Counted from the stretch's first letter, positions 18,436 to 28,126 are shown. The stretch is 64,000 nt of DNA from Dokdonella sp. (GCF_019634775.1 NZ_JAHCAS010000002.1:620001-684000), one strand, 5' to 3'. Translations and numbers: made by a program. Notes: generated by a model from the sequence alone, not told the origin.

Positions 18436-19341
18436 ATGAGCCAGGCTCGCCTGCGCAAGGTTGTGTTTCCCGTTGCCGGACTCGGCACACGCTTTCTGCC
18501 TGCAACCAAGGTTGTCGCAAAGGAAATGTTGCCCGTGCTCGACCGACCGCTGATCCAATACGCGGTCGATGAAGCCGTCGATGCCGGCGCCGACACCCTG
18601 GTGTTCGTCACCAATCGCTACAAGCACGCGATCGCCGATTATTTCGACAAGGCCTACGAACTCGAATCGAAGCTTGCGCAATCCGGCAAGGATGAACTCC
18701 TGGCCCTCGTGCAGGGCACGCTGCCGAAGCACGTGCGTTGCGTGTTCGTCACTCAGCCCGAAGCGCTTGGCCTCGGCCATGCCGTGCTGTGCGCCAAACC
18801 CGTTGTCGGTAACGAGCCGTTCGGCGTGATTCTCGCCGACGACCTGATCTGGAACGGCGCACCCGGCAACGGCCGCCCCGGTGCGCTGCGCCAGATGGCT
18901 GCGGTCGCCGAGCGCGAGAACGCCGGCGTGCTCGCGGTCGAGGAGGTGCCACACGAGCAGACCAACAAGTACGGAATCGTCGATGCGGAACCGATCAGCG
19001 AGCGCGCGGCGCGGGTGCGTCTCGTAGTCGAGAAGCCCAAGCCGGAGGACGCACCATCCAACCTCGCCATCGTCGGTCGTTACGTGCTGCCGGGCCGCAT
19101 CTTCCAGTTGCTCGAAAATACCCGGCCCGGTGCGGGTGGAGAGATCCAGCTCACCGATGCCATCGAATCGCTGCTGCACGAATCGTCGGTTCTCGCCTAC
19201 CGTTTCGAGGGTACGCGCTTCGACTGCGGCAACAAACTGGGACTGGTTCGCGCAACCATCGCGATGGCCCTTGAGGATCCGGCGCTGGCAGCGGCGACGC
19301 GTGAATACATCCGCGAATGGGGAATGGGGAACAGGGAATAG
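18436..19341 (+). CDS. galU: UTP-glucose-1-phosphate uridylyltransferase GalU
   Basis: Makes UDP-glucose for surface polysaccharides. 301 residues; nucleotide-binding VFPVAGLGTRFLPATK at about 9-24, EMLPVLDRPLIQYAVDEA at about 31-48, EKPKPE near 200. The last residues (EWGMGNRE) are encoded by a GGGAATGGGGAA-type repeat that runs past the stop codon, so the true ancestral end may be a few residues earlier. It closes the polysaccharide cluster. Confidence 0.94.
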   Translation: MSQARLRKVVFPVAGLGTRFLPATKVVAKEMLPVLDRPLIQYAVDEAVDAGADTLVFVTNRYKHAIADYFDKAYELESKLAQSGKDELLALVQGTLPKHVRCVFVTQPEALGLGHAVLCAKPVVGNEPFGVILADDLIWNGAPGNGRPGALRQMAAVAERENAGVLAVEEVPHEQTNKYGIVDAEPISERAARVRLVVEKPKPEDAPSNLAIVGRYVLPGRIFQLLENTRPGAGGEIQLTDAIESLLHESSVLAYRFEGTRFDCGNKLGLVRATIAMALEDPALAAATREYIREWGMGNRE

Positions 19342-19425
19342 AACAATCGCGCGCAGGGAGTGGCGGCAGCATAAGTGCAGGAGCGGACATGAACGAAGAA
19401 TCCCCGGTTCCGATCCCCCATTCCC
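19320..19425. repeat. Inverted GGGAATGGGG / CCCCATTCCC repeat pair
   Basis: GGGAATGGGG (19320-19329) and CCCCATTCCC (19416-19425) face each other, each inside a longer run of GGGAAY units. The left arm codes for the end of GalU and the right arm for residues 10-13 of the next protein, so the fold would cover that gene's ribosome site (19379-19383) and ATG. Such GGGAATGGGGAATCGGGAAT strings are, from memory, widespread in Xanthomonas-like genomes. Confidence 0.6.
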
Positions 19426-20597
19426 GATTCCTTGATCTGAGCCACATCCTCAACCATCTCGGTGAGGAGCGCGAGGGCTACCACGGCGCGGTATCGCCGC
19501 CGCTGGTGCAGTCTTCGATTTTTGCGTTCCCGACCGTTGCAGCGATGCGCGAAGCGTTCCGCGACGAGTACGCGGCCCACCTGTACACGCGCGGCAACAA
19601 CCCGACCGTCTCCATCCTGCGCAAGAAGCTCGCCGCGCTCGAAGGGGCCGAGGATTGCCTGGTCTTCGCCAGCGGCGCGGCGGCGATGGCCGCTGGCATT
19701 TCCACCTTCGTGCGTGCCGGAGAACATATCGTCTGCGTGGCGCGACCTTACAGTTGGACGCGTGGCCTGCTGCGCGACCTGTTGCCCAGGTTCGGCGTGG
19801 CCACAAGCTTCGTCGACGGCGGAGAAGTGGCGGGCTTCGAGGCGGCGTTGACGCCGTCCACACGCCTGATCGTGCTCGAAAGTCCGAACTCGATGACCTT
19901 CGAGCAACAGGATCTGGCTGGAATCGCCGCCCTCGCTCGTCGGCACGGCATCCTCACCCTGTGCGACAACAGCCATGCGACACCGCTGAATCAGTCGCCG
20001 CTCGCGTTGGGCATCGACCTGGTCGCGCATTCGGCGACGAAATATCTCAACGGCCACAGTGACGTCGTCGCTGGCGCGCTGTGCGGACGCGAGGCGCTGC
20101 TGCGCGAGGTGTTCAAGGGGCCGTACATGACCTACGGCGCGATCCTGTCGCCGCATGACGCCTGGCTGATGATCCGTGGCCTGCGCACGCTCGGCGTGCG
20201 CGTCGAGCGCATCGCCGCGACCACGACAAAGGTGAGGGCATTCCTCGATGCGCATCCGCGCGTGCGCAAGCTGTACGCGCCGCATGCCGGCGACAATCCA
20301 CAACTCGCCATGACCCGCGCGCAACTGCACGGTGCGAGCGGTCTCATGTCGATCGAACTCGATGTCGACGACATCGCCGCGGTCGAACGCTTCTGCGATG
20401 GCTTGAAGCGCTTCCTGATGACGGTGTCGTGGGGTGGCTACGAATCGCTGGTGATGCCGCTCTGTGCGGTGTTTCCGGCTGGTGCCTCCCTGCATCCGGC
20501 CGGTGGCCTGCCGCTGAACCTCGTGCGCCTGTCAATCGGCCTCGAGGATGCCGATGCCCTGGTCGCCGACCTCGAACAGGCGCTGGCACGGATGTAG
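19389..20597 (+). CDS. PLP-dependent trans-sulfuration enzyme (Cys/Met metabolism family)
   Basis: 402 residues, family of cystathionine gamma-synthase, cystathionine lyases and methionine gamma-lyase. PLP-binding signs: YTRGNNPTV (about 61), SGAAAMAAG (about 90), and the Schiff-base lysine in HSATKYLNGHSDVVAG (about 215-230). The C-terminal end GGLPLNLVRLSIGLED is typical. ATG 19389 has AGGAG eight bases before it. Residues 5-15 (SPVPIPHSRFL) are encoded by the inverted repeat described at 19320 and look like a repeat-derived N-terminal addition. No other methionine or cysteine gene is adjacent, so the reaction cannot be fixed. Confidence 0.85.
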   Translation: MNEESPVPIPHSRFLDLSHILNHLGEEREGYHGAVSPPLVQSSIFAFPTVAAMREAFRDEYAAHLYTRGNNPTVSILRKKLAALEGAEDCLVFASGAAAMAAGISTFVRAGEHIVCVARPYSWTRGLLRDLLPRFGVATSFVDGGEVAGFEAALTPSTRLIVLESPNSMTFEQQDLAGIAALARRHGILTLCDNSHATPLNQSPLALGIDLVAHSATKYLNGHSDVVAGALCGREALLREVFKGPYMTYGAILSPHDAWLMIRGLRTLGVRVERIAATTTKVRAFLDAHPRVRKLYAPHAGDNPQLAMTRAQLHGASGLMSIELDVDDIAAVERFCDGLKRFLMTVSWGGYESLVMPLCAVFPAGASLHPAGGLPLNLVRLSIGLEDADALVADLEQALARM

Positions 20598-20626
20598 GCT
20601 ACGCCGATTGAATGTCGACGTGGCGG

Positions 20627-20651
20627 CAGCGATCCCCGAATGGGATTGCTG
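20627..20651. other. Hairpin in the 282-bp gap after the trans-sulfuration gene
   Basis: CAGCGATCCC / GGGATTGCTG (20627-20636, 20642-20651) form a 10-bp stem with one G-U pair and a CGAAT loop but no T-run. It may end the preceding transcript. The rest of 20598-20879 shows no gene. Confidence 0.4.
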
Positions 20652-20879
20652 TCGTGGCGGGAACTCGCTCGCGATCGGCGGGGCGGGGTGCGTTCGATCT
20701 TCGTCGATGCGGCCGGCCATGCGCCCGCAACGTCGTCCACCAGGGGCATAACCTGACCCTGCGCCGGTGCCATGCGCGTCGGGCAAGAATGCTTCGGGAG
20801 GATCCACGGATCCCGACGAAACGACGGATCGCGACCGACATGGCGCGCTGGTGGAGCGCTCGGACAGCGGAGGAGCGAC

Positions 20880-22121
20880 ATGCCCACATCGTCCAGGCGG
20901 GTTGCCATCGCCGGCTACGGCACCGCCGGCCAGGCCTGCGCGATCCTGCTCGCGCGCGACGGCTGGTCGGTCGACGTGTTCGAGCAGGCGCCGGCGACCG
21001 GCCCGGTCGGCGCCGGCTTCCTGCTTCAGCCGGTTGGCCTGCAGGTACTCTGGGAGATGGGGCTGCTCGACGCCGCCCTGGCGCATGGACGTCGCATCGA
21101 CCGCCTCTACGGCGACACGCCGCGGGGGCGCGCGGTCATGGACATGCGCTATGGCGGACTCGATGCGCGCCTGTTCGGCCTCGGCATGCAGCGTGGCGCA
21201 TTGTTCGCCATGCTCGACCACGCCTGGCCGGGCAGGGAAACGATCCGACTCGGTCATCGCATCATCGCGGTCAGCGTGGACGGTCGCCACGTGCGCGACG
21301 AGCAGGGCAGGGAACACGGTCCCTACGATCTCGTCATTGCTGCCGATGGTTCGGCCTCACGCCTGCGTGCTGTCGTCGGCAAGGCGCGGCTCGATGCGCC
21401 GTATCCGTGGGGCGCGCTGTGGTGCCTGCTCGATGAAGGCGACTGGCCGCATGTCAACGAGCTTCGCCAGCGCTACCGCGCCGCGCGCCGCATGATCGGC
21501 ATGCTGCCGGTCGGCACGCGGCCGGATGATCCGGTGCCACGCGTCAGTTTCTTCTGGAGCCTGCGTGCCGATAGGTTCGGACGCTGGCAGGACGAAGGCA
21601 TTGCCACGTGGCGCAACGAGGTCGTCGCGTTGTGGCCCGAGGTCGCGCCCCATGTCGGCACGATCGGTGACTGCGCGCAGCTCGCACGTGCACGCTATCG
21701 CGATGTCGTGCTGCGCGACTGGCACCGTGGCCGCCTCGTCCTCGTCGGCGATGCCGCGCACGCGATGAGCCCGCAGCTCGGTCAGGGCGTGAACATGGCC
21801 TTGCTCGATGCGCTGGCCTTGCGCGATGCGCTGCGTACGCACGGGCATATCGAAGCCGCACTCGCCGCCTACCAGCACGAGCGCCGCCGCCATGTGCGCA
21901 TCTACCAGTTCTGGAGCCGCTGGCTGACGCCGCTGTTCCAGTCCGAACGCGATGTCCTCGCCGGCTTGCGTGATCTCGCTTTCGCGCCAATGGGGCGATT
22001 GCCCGGATCACGCGGTCAGATGCTGCACGTGTTGAGCGGCACGCGTCTCGGCGCGTTCGGACGCCTGCGCCTGCCGCCGGCTTTCCTGGCGGAACTCGGG
22101 AAGTGCGCATCACTCGGTTAG
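20880..22121 (+). CDS. FAD-dependent monooxygenase (PHBH-fold)
   Basis: 413 residues of the p-hydroxybenzoate-hydroxylase fold. The N-terminal dinucleotide site is VAIAGYGTAGQACAILLARDG (with G-x-G-x-x-G, about 8-28), the DG motif is VIAADGSASRLR (about 151) and the FAD-ribityl GD motif is LVLVGDAAHAMSPQLGQG (about 290). The ATG at 20880 follows GGAGGAG. Enzymes of this fold hydroxylate aromatic or quinone-type substrates or act on tetracycline-like drugs; nothing here shows the substrate. It is followed after 29 bp by an aminotransferase in the same direction. Confidence 0.85.
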   Translation: MPTSSRRVAIAGYGTAGQACAILLARDGWSVDVFEQAPATGPVGAGFLLQPVGLQVLWEMGLLDAALAHGRRIDRLYGDTPRGRAVMDMRYGGLDARLFGLGMQRGALFAMLDHAWPGRETIRLGHRIIAVSVDGRHVRDEQGREHGPYDLVIAADGSASRLRAVVGKARLDAPYPWGALWCLLDEGDWPHVNELRQRYRAARRMIGMLPVGTRPDDPVPRVSFFWSLRADRFGRWQDEGIATWRNEVVALWPEVAPHVGTIGDCAQLARARYRDVVLRDWHRGRLVLVGDAAHAMSPQLGQGVNMALLDALALRDALRTHGHIEAALAAYQHERRRHVRIYQFWSRWLTPLFQSERDVLAGLRDLAFAPMGRLPGSRGQMLHVLSGTRLGAFGRLRLPPAFLAELGKCASLG

Positions 22122-22150
22122 ACTGCGCGCAATTTCGCGGAGAAGTGTCG

Positions 22151-23275
22151 ATGCAGAGTTTCATTCCCCCCGATGTGCTGTTGCTTGGGCCGGGCCCGTC
22201 GCCGGTGCCGCCGAATGTCCTCGCCGCCCTCGCGCGGCCGACCATCGGTCATCTCGATCCGCGCTTCGTCGGCATGATGGACGAACTCAAGGATCTGCTG
22301 CGCTATGCCTTCGAGACCGACAACGCGCTGACCCTGCCGGTATCGGCGCCCGGTTCGGCCGGCATGGAAACCGCCTTCGTCAACCTCGTCGAACCGGGCG
22401 ATACCGTCGTCGTCTGCCGCAACGGCGTGTTCGGTGGCCGCATGCGCGAAAACGTCGTGCGCGCAGGCGCGAACGCGGTCGTGGTCGACGATGCCTTCGG
22501 CACGCCGGTCGACCCGAACAAGGTCGAAGCCGCGCTCAAGGCCAACCCGGGGGCAAAGGCGCTCGCTTTCGTGCACGCGGAAACCTCGACCGGCGTCGAA
22601 TCCGATGCGGAGGAACTGTGCCGGCTCGCGCGTGAATACGGCGCGCTGGCGATCGTCGATGCGGTGACCAGCCTCGGCGGCATTCCCGTGCGTGTCGACG
22701 CCTGGGGCGCCGATGCGGTCTATTCGGGTTCGCAGAAATGCCTGTCGGCACCGCCCGGCCTGTCGCCGGTAACCTTCAGCGAGCGTGCCGTCGAGGTCAT
22801 CAAGTCGCGCAGGACCCCGGTGCAGAGCTGGTTCCTCGACCTCGGCCTGGTCATGGGCTACTGGCAGGGTGGCGCTGCGCGCGCCTACCACCACACCGCG
22901 CCGATCAACATGCTCTATGCGCTGCACGAAGCCCTGCTCGGCCTCAAGGAGGAGGGCCTCGAAGCCGCCTTCGCCCGCCATCGCGCCAACCATGAGCGTC
23001 TGCGCGATGGCCTTGCCGCGATCGGCCTCGACCTGCTCGTCGCCGAAAACGTGCGCCTGCCGCAACTCAATGCGGTCAGGGTTCCCGAAGGCGTCGACGA
23101 GGCGGCCGTACGCCGGCGGCTTCTGCAGGACTTTTCGATCGAGATCGGCGCCGGCCTCGGCGAACTCGCCGGCAGGATCTGGCGCATCGGCCTGATGGGC
23201 GCCGGCAGCACGCCGCAGAACGTCGACCGCGTCGTCGGTGCGCTCGGTGAATGTCTGGGACGAAAGGTGGCTTGA
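22151..23275 (+). CDS. Alanine/serine-glyoxylate aminotransferase family protein
   Basis: 374 residues, class V PLP aminotransferase. It opens LLLGPGPSPVPPNVL (about 10), has HAETSTGVESD (about 144) and the PLP lysine in YSGSQKCLSAPPGLSP (about 193-208), the signature of the AGXT/SgaA/PucG group. Members move amino groups to glyoxylate or pyruvate; PucG serves ureidoglycine. No purine or glycine-cleavage gene is nearby to decide. The ATG at 22151 has GGAGAAG upstream. It converges with dnaE2. Confidence 0.85.
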   Translation: MQSFIPPDVLLLGPGPSPVPPNVLAALARPTIGHLDPRFVGMMDELKDLLRYAFETDNALTLPVSAPGSAGMETAFVNLVEPGDTVVVCRNGVFGGRMRENVVRAGANAVVVDDAFGTPVDPNKVEAALKANPGAKALAFVHAETSTGVESDAEELCRLAREYGALAIVDAVTSLGGIPVRVDAWGADAVYSGSQKCLSAPPGLSPVTFSERAVEVIKSRRTPVQSWFLDLGLVMGYWQGGAARAYHHTAPINMLYALHEALLGLKEEGLEAAFARHRANHERLRDGLAAIGLDLLVAENVRLPQLNAVRVPEGVDEAAVRRRLLQDFSIEIGAGLGELAGRIWRIGLMGAGSTPQNVDRVVGALGECLGRKVA

Positions 23276-23348
23276 TCGTTGTGCGTTCGCCGCTGCGGCC
23301 CGGTGGAGAATATGACAGGGGACGCACTGCGGCCGGCCTCCGGCGCGG

Positions 23349-26300
23349 TCAATGAAAGTCCCGCGACTGCGGGTCGAGGCCGGCCAGCAGGGCATCGTGG
23401 TTGAGCAGGCGTTCGGCGACGATGTGCTGCACGCCATGGCTCGATTGCAGTTTCCCTTCGACGCCGAGCAGGACAGTGTCGAGCAGGATGCGGCGTTGTC
23501 GTTCGGCGAGGGCCCGCCAGACGATGATGTTGGCGATGCCGGTCTCGTCCTCGATGGTCACGAAGGTCACGCCCTTTGCCGTGCCGGGGCGTTGGCGCAC
23601 GATGACGATGCCGGCACAGCGCACATGACGGCCATGCGCAAGACCGAGCGCGTCGCGCGTGCGCAGCACGCGGTGCGCATCGAGCGATGGGCGCACGAGG
23701 GCGAGCGGGTGCCGGCGCAGGCTGAATCCGGTGTGTGCGTAATCAGCCATGACCTCGCTGCGCAGCGAGGGGGCGGGCATCGGCACGTGCTGCTCGTGGA
23801 TGCGCGTGTCGGCGAGAACCTCGGTTTCGCGCAGGCTGCCGGCAGCTTCCCATCGAGCCTGGTGACGATGGCCGGCGAGGCTGCGCAGCGCGTCGGCGTC
23901 GGCGAGGCGCGCACGCTCGCGGGCGTCGAGGCAGGCACGTTGCACGAGGTCGGCGACGTCGGTAAAGGCTTGTTGTGTGCGCGCGGCGATGATGCGCAGG
24001 GCAGTTGCCCTGGCCAGTCCGCTGATGCGTGAGAAGCCCAGGCGCAATGCATGCGCATGCCGGTTCGAAACGGCCTCCGTTTCGAGCGTGCAATCCCACG
24101 CGCTGGCCGTCACGTCGACTGCCAGCACGCGCACGCCATGTTGCCGGACGTCCCTGATGAGTTGCGCCGGTGCGTAGAAGCCCATCGGCAGCGAGTTGAG
24201 CAGGGCGCAGGTGAATGCCGCCGGATGGTGGCACTTGAGCCAGGCCGAGGCCCAGGCGAGGTGGGCGAAGCTGGCCGAATGCGATTCAGGGAAACCGTAG
24301 TCGCCGAAGCCCTTGATCTGTTCGAAGATGCGCTCGAAATACGCTTCGTCGTAGCCATTGGCGAGCATGCCGGTGCGGATCTCGTCGTGGAACGGTTCAA
24401 GGCCACCCTTGCGTTTCCACGCAGCCATCGCCCGGCGCAGCGCGTCGGCGCGCCCCGGCGTGAAGCCGGCAATGGCCTGCACGAGCCTCATGACCTGCTC
24501 CTGGAAGATCGGAATGCCGAGCGTGCGCGCCAGTATCTGCTTGACGCGAGGGTTCGTTTCGCCGCGCTCGCGTTCGTCGCGTGACAACGGATGATCGACC
24601 GCTTCCTCGCCGCTACGTCGACGCAGATAGGGATGCACCATACCGCCCTGGATCGGACCGGGACGCACGATTGCGATCTGGACGACGAGGTCGTGGAAGT
24701 TCTCCGGCTTCAGGCGCGGCAGTATCGACATCTGCGCGCGTGACTCGATCTGGAACACGCCGATCGTGTCGGCACGTTGGATCATCCGCCAGGTTGGCAC
24801 ATCGTCGTGCGGGATCGTGTACAGCTCGAGCTGGCGGCCTTCGTGTCGGCGCACGAGATCGAAACAGCGGCGCAGGCAGCTCAGCATGCCGAGGGCGAGG
24901 CAGTCGACCTTGAGCAGGCGCATGTACTCAAGGTCGTTCTTGTCCCACTGGATGATCGTGCGCTGTGCCATCGCTGCGTTCTCGACCGGTACCAGTGCAT
25001 GCAACGGACGTTCGGAGATGACGAAGCCACCGACGTGCTGCGAGAGGTGGCGCGGAAAGTCGATGAGCTGCTCGACGAGCACGACGAGGCGGCGAATCAG
25101 CGCGTTGGCGGGGTCAAAGCCGCGCTCGCGCAGGCGTTCGGCCAGATCGACGGAGCCGTTCGAACGGGAGTACGCCGCACCCAGCTCATCGAGCTGGTCT
25201 TCGCCCAGGCCGAGCGCACGACCGACGTCGCGCGCTGCGCTCTTGCCGCGATAGTGGATCACCGTGGCGGCGAGCGCCGCGCGTTCACGCCCGTACTTGC
25301 AGAATACGTACTGGATGATTTCCTCGCGGCGGTCGTGCTCGAAGTCGATGTCGATGTCCGGTGGTTCGTCGCGCTCGAGCGAGAGGAATCGTTCGAACAG
25401 CAGGTTGCCGTCCTCCGGTCGGACCGCGGTGATGCCTAGTGCGTAGCAGACCGCCGAGTTCGCCGATGAACCACGGCCTTGGCAGAGGATCGGCGGATCG
25501 AGTTTGCGCGCGTGGTGCACGATGTCGGCGACGGTGAGGAAGAAATGCTCGAATTTCTTCGTGCGGATCAGCGCGAGCTCGTGTTCGATCTGGGTGGCGA
25601 CAGGCGCGGGGATGCCATCGGGCCAGCGTTCGTTCGCACCCTTGAAGGTCAGCTGGCGCAGATGGGTGGAGGCGTCCATGCCTGCCGGAACGAGTTCATG
25701 CGGATAGACATAGTCGAGGTTGCGCAGCTCGAACGAGATGCAACGTTCGGCAATGCGCAGGCTTTCGGCAAGCAGGTCGTGCGGGTAGATCGCTTCGAGG
25801 TCGGCCAGTCTACGCAGGTGGCGTTCGCCATTGGGGAACAAGGCATGGCCGGCTTCGGCGACCGTGCAGCCGATGCGGATGGCGGTCATTACGTCCTGCA
25901 GCGCGCGCCGCCCGCGCACGTGCATGTGCACGTCTCCGCTGGCGACCAGCGGCAGGCCGTGGCGTGAGCCGAGGTTGCGCAGGTCGGTGAGCCGTTGCGC
26001 GTCGTTGCCGCCACGATGCAGTTCGACCGCGATCCAGACGCGATCGTCGAAGCACTGGCGCAGCCAGGATGCGGTGGCGTCGAGTGCGTCCTCGCCAGCC
26101 TGTGGCGGCCATAGGGCGAGCACGCCGGAGCCGAGTGTCTGCACATCGGCGCGGACGAGATGGTAATGTCCCTTGGCGCTGCGTCGCCGGCCGAGCGTGA
26201 TGAGCCGGCAGAGGTCGGCATAGCCATCGGCACAGGTGGCGAGCAGGATCAGCTTCGGCCCATCGGCGAGTTGCACTTCGGTGCCGACCACGAGCGGCAC

Positions 26301-26543
26301 GCCGGAGCTTTCCGAGGCCATGCGTGCACGCACGATGCCGGCCATCGAACATTCATCGGTGATGGCAAGCGCCGAATAGCCAAGCGCGGCGGCGCGTTCG
26401 AACAGTTCGTCGGCGGACGAGGCGCCTCGCTGGAAGCTGAAGTTGCCGAGTGCGTGCAGCTCGGCATAGCCGACTGCGCTTTCGCCGCACATTGAAGGAG
26501 GGCGTGCAGCTGCATGCGGCGTGCGCCGTGCACGCGCGCTCAT
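23349..26543 (-). CDS. dnaE2: Error-prone DNA polymerase DnaE2
   Basis: 1064 residues, C-family polymerase used for translesion synthesis. N-terminal PHP domain (YAELHALGNFSFQRGASSADEL, about 26), catalytic aspartates in PPDIDIDFEHDR (about 380) and LKVDCLALGML (about 540), a helix-hairpin-helix region and an OB domain (VRCAGIVIVRQRPGTAKGVTF) near the end. The ATG at 26543 lies in an ATGA overlap with the imuB stop, so the two are coupled; an upstream extension of the open frame to 26783 runs inside imuB and is not coding. In the known mutasome ImuB recruits DnaE2 to the clamp. Confidence 0.93.
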   Translation of the reverse strand: MSARARRTPHAAARPPSMCGESAVGYAELHALGNFSFQRGASSADELFERAAALGYSALAITDECSMAGIVRARMASESSGVPLVVGTEVQLADGPKLILLATCADGYADLCRLITLGRRRSAKGHYHLVRADVQTLGSGVLALWPPQAGEDALDATASWLRQCFDDRVWIAVELHRGGNDAQRLTDLRNLGSRHGLPLVASGDVHMHVRGRRALQDVMTAIRIGCTVAEAGHALFPNGERHLRRLADLEAIYPHDLLAESLRIAERCISFELRNLDYVYPHELVPAGMDASTHLRQLTFKGANERWPDGIPAPVATQIEHELALIRTKKFEHFFLTVADIVHHARKLDPPILCQGRGSSANSAVCYALGITAVRPEDGNLLFERFLSLERDEPPDIDIDFEHDRREEIIQYVFCKYGRERAALAATVIHYRGKSAARDVGRALGLGEDQLDELGAAYSRSNGSVDLAERLRERGFDPANALIRRLVVLVEQLIDFPRHLSQHVGGFVISERPLHALVPVENAAMAQRTIIQWDKNDLEYMRLLKVDCLALGMLSCLRRCFDLVRRHEGRQLELYTIPHDDVPTWRMIQRADTIGVFQIESRAQMSILPRLKPENFHDLVVQIAIVRPGPIQGGMVHPYLRRRSGEEAVDHPLSRDERERGETNPRVKQILARTLGIPIFQEQVMRLVQAIAGFTPGRADALRRAMAAWKRKGGLEPFHDEIRTGMLANGYDEAYFERIFEQIKGFGDYGFPESHSASFAHLAWASAWLKCHHPAAFTCALLNSLPMGFYAPAQLIRDVRQHGVRVLAVDVTASAWDCTLETEAVSNRHAHALRLGFSRISGLARATALRIIAARTQQAFTDVADLVQRACLDARERARLADADALRSLAGHRHQARWEAAGSLRETEVLADTRIHEQHVPMPAPSLRSEVMADYAHTGFSLRRHPLALVRPSLDAHRVLRTRDALGLAHGRHVRCAGIVIVRQRPGTAKGVTFVTIEDETGIANIIVWRALAERQRRILLDTVLLGVEGKLQSSHGVQHIVAERLLNHDALLAGLDPQSRDFH

Positions 26544-28009
26544 GCGAACCATCCGTGCAGCATCCAGCCTGCGGTCGCGCCGGCGGCAAGATAAGCCCAG
26601 GCACGTTGGCCTGTGGGCAGGCGCACGATGTAGTAGTCGCGGCGCTCGTCGCCACCATCCCACCAGCCGCTTTCGATGCGCTCGGGGCCGGCGAGAATGG
26701 CGATCGGCCCGGGGCGCAAGGGGATCACGCGCGGCAACAGCCAGAACGGGCGTGCACCGGCCGAGGAGGAGACTGATTCGCAAGTGGCGACCATTGGGCC
26801 CGGGGACCGCGATGACCTGCCCATGGCAGGTGGCGCCAGCCGCCAGGCGCGAGCGGGGCGATGCTCGGCGCAGGCGGCAAGGCCGTGCAGGGCCTCGTCA
26901 CCGAGACGTGCACGCAGACGCTCGGCCAGGGCTGGCCAGTCGAGCGCGCCCTGACGATGGTCCTCGAATAGGTCGGCATGGACGGGTTTCAGGGTCGGCA
27001 GGTCGTCGGCCACGAGTGCCATCGCGCAGACGGCATCGGCCAGTTCGACGCGCTCCAGGCGCGCGCGCGCGAACTCAAGCAACGCCGCAGCCTCGCATTG
27101 CGGTGCAAGCAGGCCGACTGGCACACGCCGACGTGCACCACCCTCGTGCTCGAGCACGATCTCGAAGCGCTGCACGCCGCCATCGCGCGCGACGAGGAAC
27201 CGAGCGAACTCGCGCAGCAGGCGTTGCAGCGGGAAAGCGAGGGCGTGCACCTCATCGATGCGGCCATCGAACTCGAGGCGCCGCGCATAGCGCGCCGGTG
27301 GCTGCCATGCCGGCAGGACCTCGGGAGCCAGGCCGCGCAATCGATCGAGATGGGCGAGCGCGGTTGGGCCGATGCGTCGCCCCAGTTCGGCCCGCGGCAG
27401 GGCGAACACCTGACCGAGCCGGGTCAGGCCCATGGCCGACAATGAAGATGAAGTTTCTTCTGCAAGTCCGCATTCCGTAACGAAAATCCCATCAAGTTCA
27501 GCGAGCAGCGATGGCATTTCCATGCAGGCGCGACCCGGCAGACGGCGGGCCAGCACGCGCGCCGCCGAGGCCACCGGCGCGAGCGCCAGTGCATGCCCCA
27601 ACCCGCTCGCGGCGAAGGTTTCGCGCAGGCGCCGCTCCAGCCGCGGCCAGCCACCGAACAGGGCGAGACTTGCCCCGATCTCGACCAGCAACGCGCACGG
27701 TGCCGCGAGACTGACGTTCGCGCTGTAGCCATAGGCCAGCGCGGCCAGGCTTTCCAGCAGCACCCGCTCGGCTTCGTCATCGCGCGGCCAGGCCGGCAAA
27801 CCGGCATGCAGCGACCGCGCCGCCGCCAGCGGCTGTCCCGCGCGCACCCCGAGCGCCTGTGCCGCCGCATTCGCCAGCACGATGCGCGGATGGCGCAGCG
27901 AACCATCGGTCAACACCGCCGCCGTCTCGGGTGCCAACCCGTCCGGGCGGACGGCGGCAAACGGCAATTCGGGGAAATGCAGGCAGGTCCAGAGCATGAC
28001 GAATCGCAA
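26540..28009 (-). CDS. imuB: Mutasome protein ImuB (inactive Y-family polymerase)
   Basis: 489 residues, Y-family polymerase fold in which the usual catalytic acidic residues near the N-terminus are missing (WTCLHFPELPFAAVRP), as in ImuB, which acts as a scaffold for DnaE2. The C-terminal part is the ImuB-specific tail (GPMVATCESV... DYYIVRLPTGQRAWAYL). The start is uncertain: TTG 28009 or ATG 27997; neither has a good ribosome site. In most proteobacteria imuA precedes imuB; here it is absent and a leader-peptide region for another gene lies upstream. A tandem GTACGTAT repeat sits just before the start. Confidence 0.9.
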   Translation of the reverse strand: MRFVMLWTCLHFPELPFAAVRPDGLAPETAAVLTDGSLRHPRIVLANAAAQALGVRAGQPLAAARSLHAGLPAWPRDDEAERVLLESLAALAYGYSANVSLAAPCALLVEIGASLALFGGWPRLERRLRETFAASGLGHALALAPVASAARVLARRLPGRACMEMPSLLAELDGIFVTECGLAEETSSSLSAMGLTRLGQVFALPRAELGRRIGPTALAHLDRLRGLAPEVLPAWQPPARYARRLEFDGRIDEVHALAFPLQRLLREFARFLVARDGGVQRFEIVLEHEGGARRRVPVGLLAPQCEAAALLEFARARLERVELADAVCAMALVADDLPTLKPVHADLFEDHRQGALDWPALAERLRARLGDEALHGLAACAEHRPARAWRLAPPAMGRSSRSPGPMVATCESVSSSAGARPFWLLPRVIPLRPGPIAILAGPERIESGWWDGGDERRDYYIVRLPTGQRAWAYLAAGATAGWMLHGWFA

Positions 28010-28010
28010 T

Positions 28011-28029
28011 GTACGTATTCAGTACGTAT
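28011..28029. promoter_or_regulatory. Tandem GTACGTAT repeat next to the imuB start
   Basis: Two perfect copies of GTACGTAT (28011-28018, 28022-28029) lie 11 bp apart, one helical turn, at the imuB 5' end. The placement fits a repressor site for this damage-response operon. It does not match the E. coli or the Xanthomonas LexA boxes I know. Confidence 0.4.
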
Positions 28030-28126
28030 CATCGCACCAGGCATGGCAATGGCCAAGCAGCAAAGGCTTGCGGCAGCGCGGCCCTTCGAGAAGGCCAGGT
28101 TCGTGCGGTGCTGGCGGGTTTGCCAA

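Noticed and set aside
28011..28029. LexA box upstream of imuB
   Set aside because: It matches neither CTGT-N8-ACAG nor the Xanthomonas TTAGTAGTAATACTACTAA form; kept only as an unidentified repeat.
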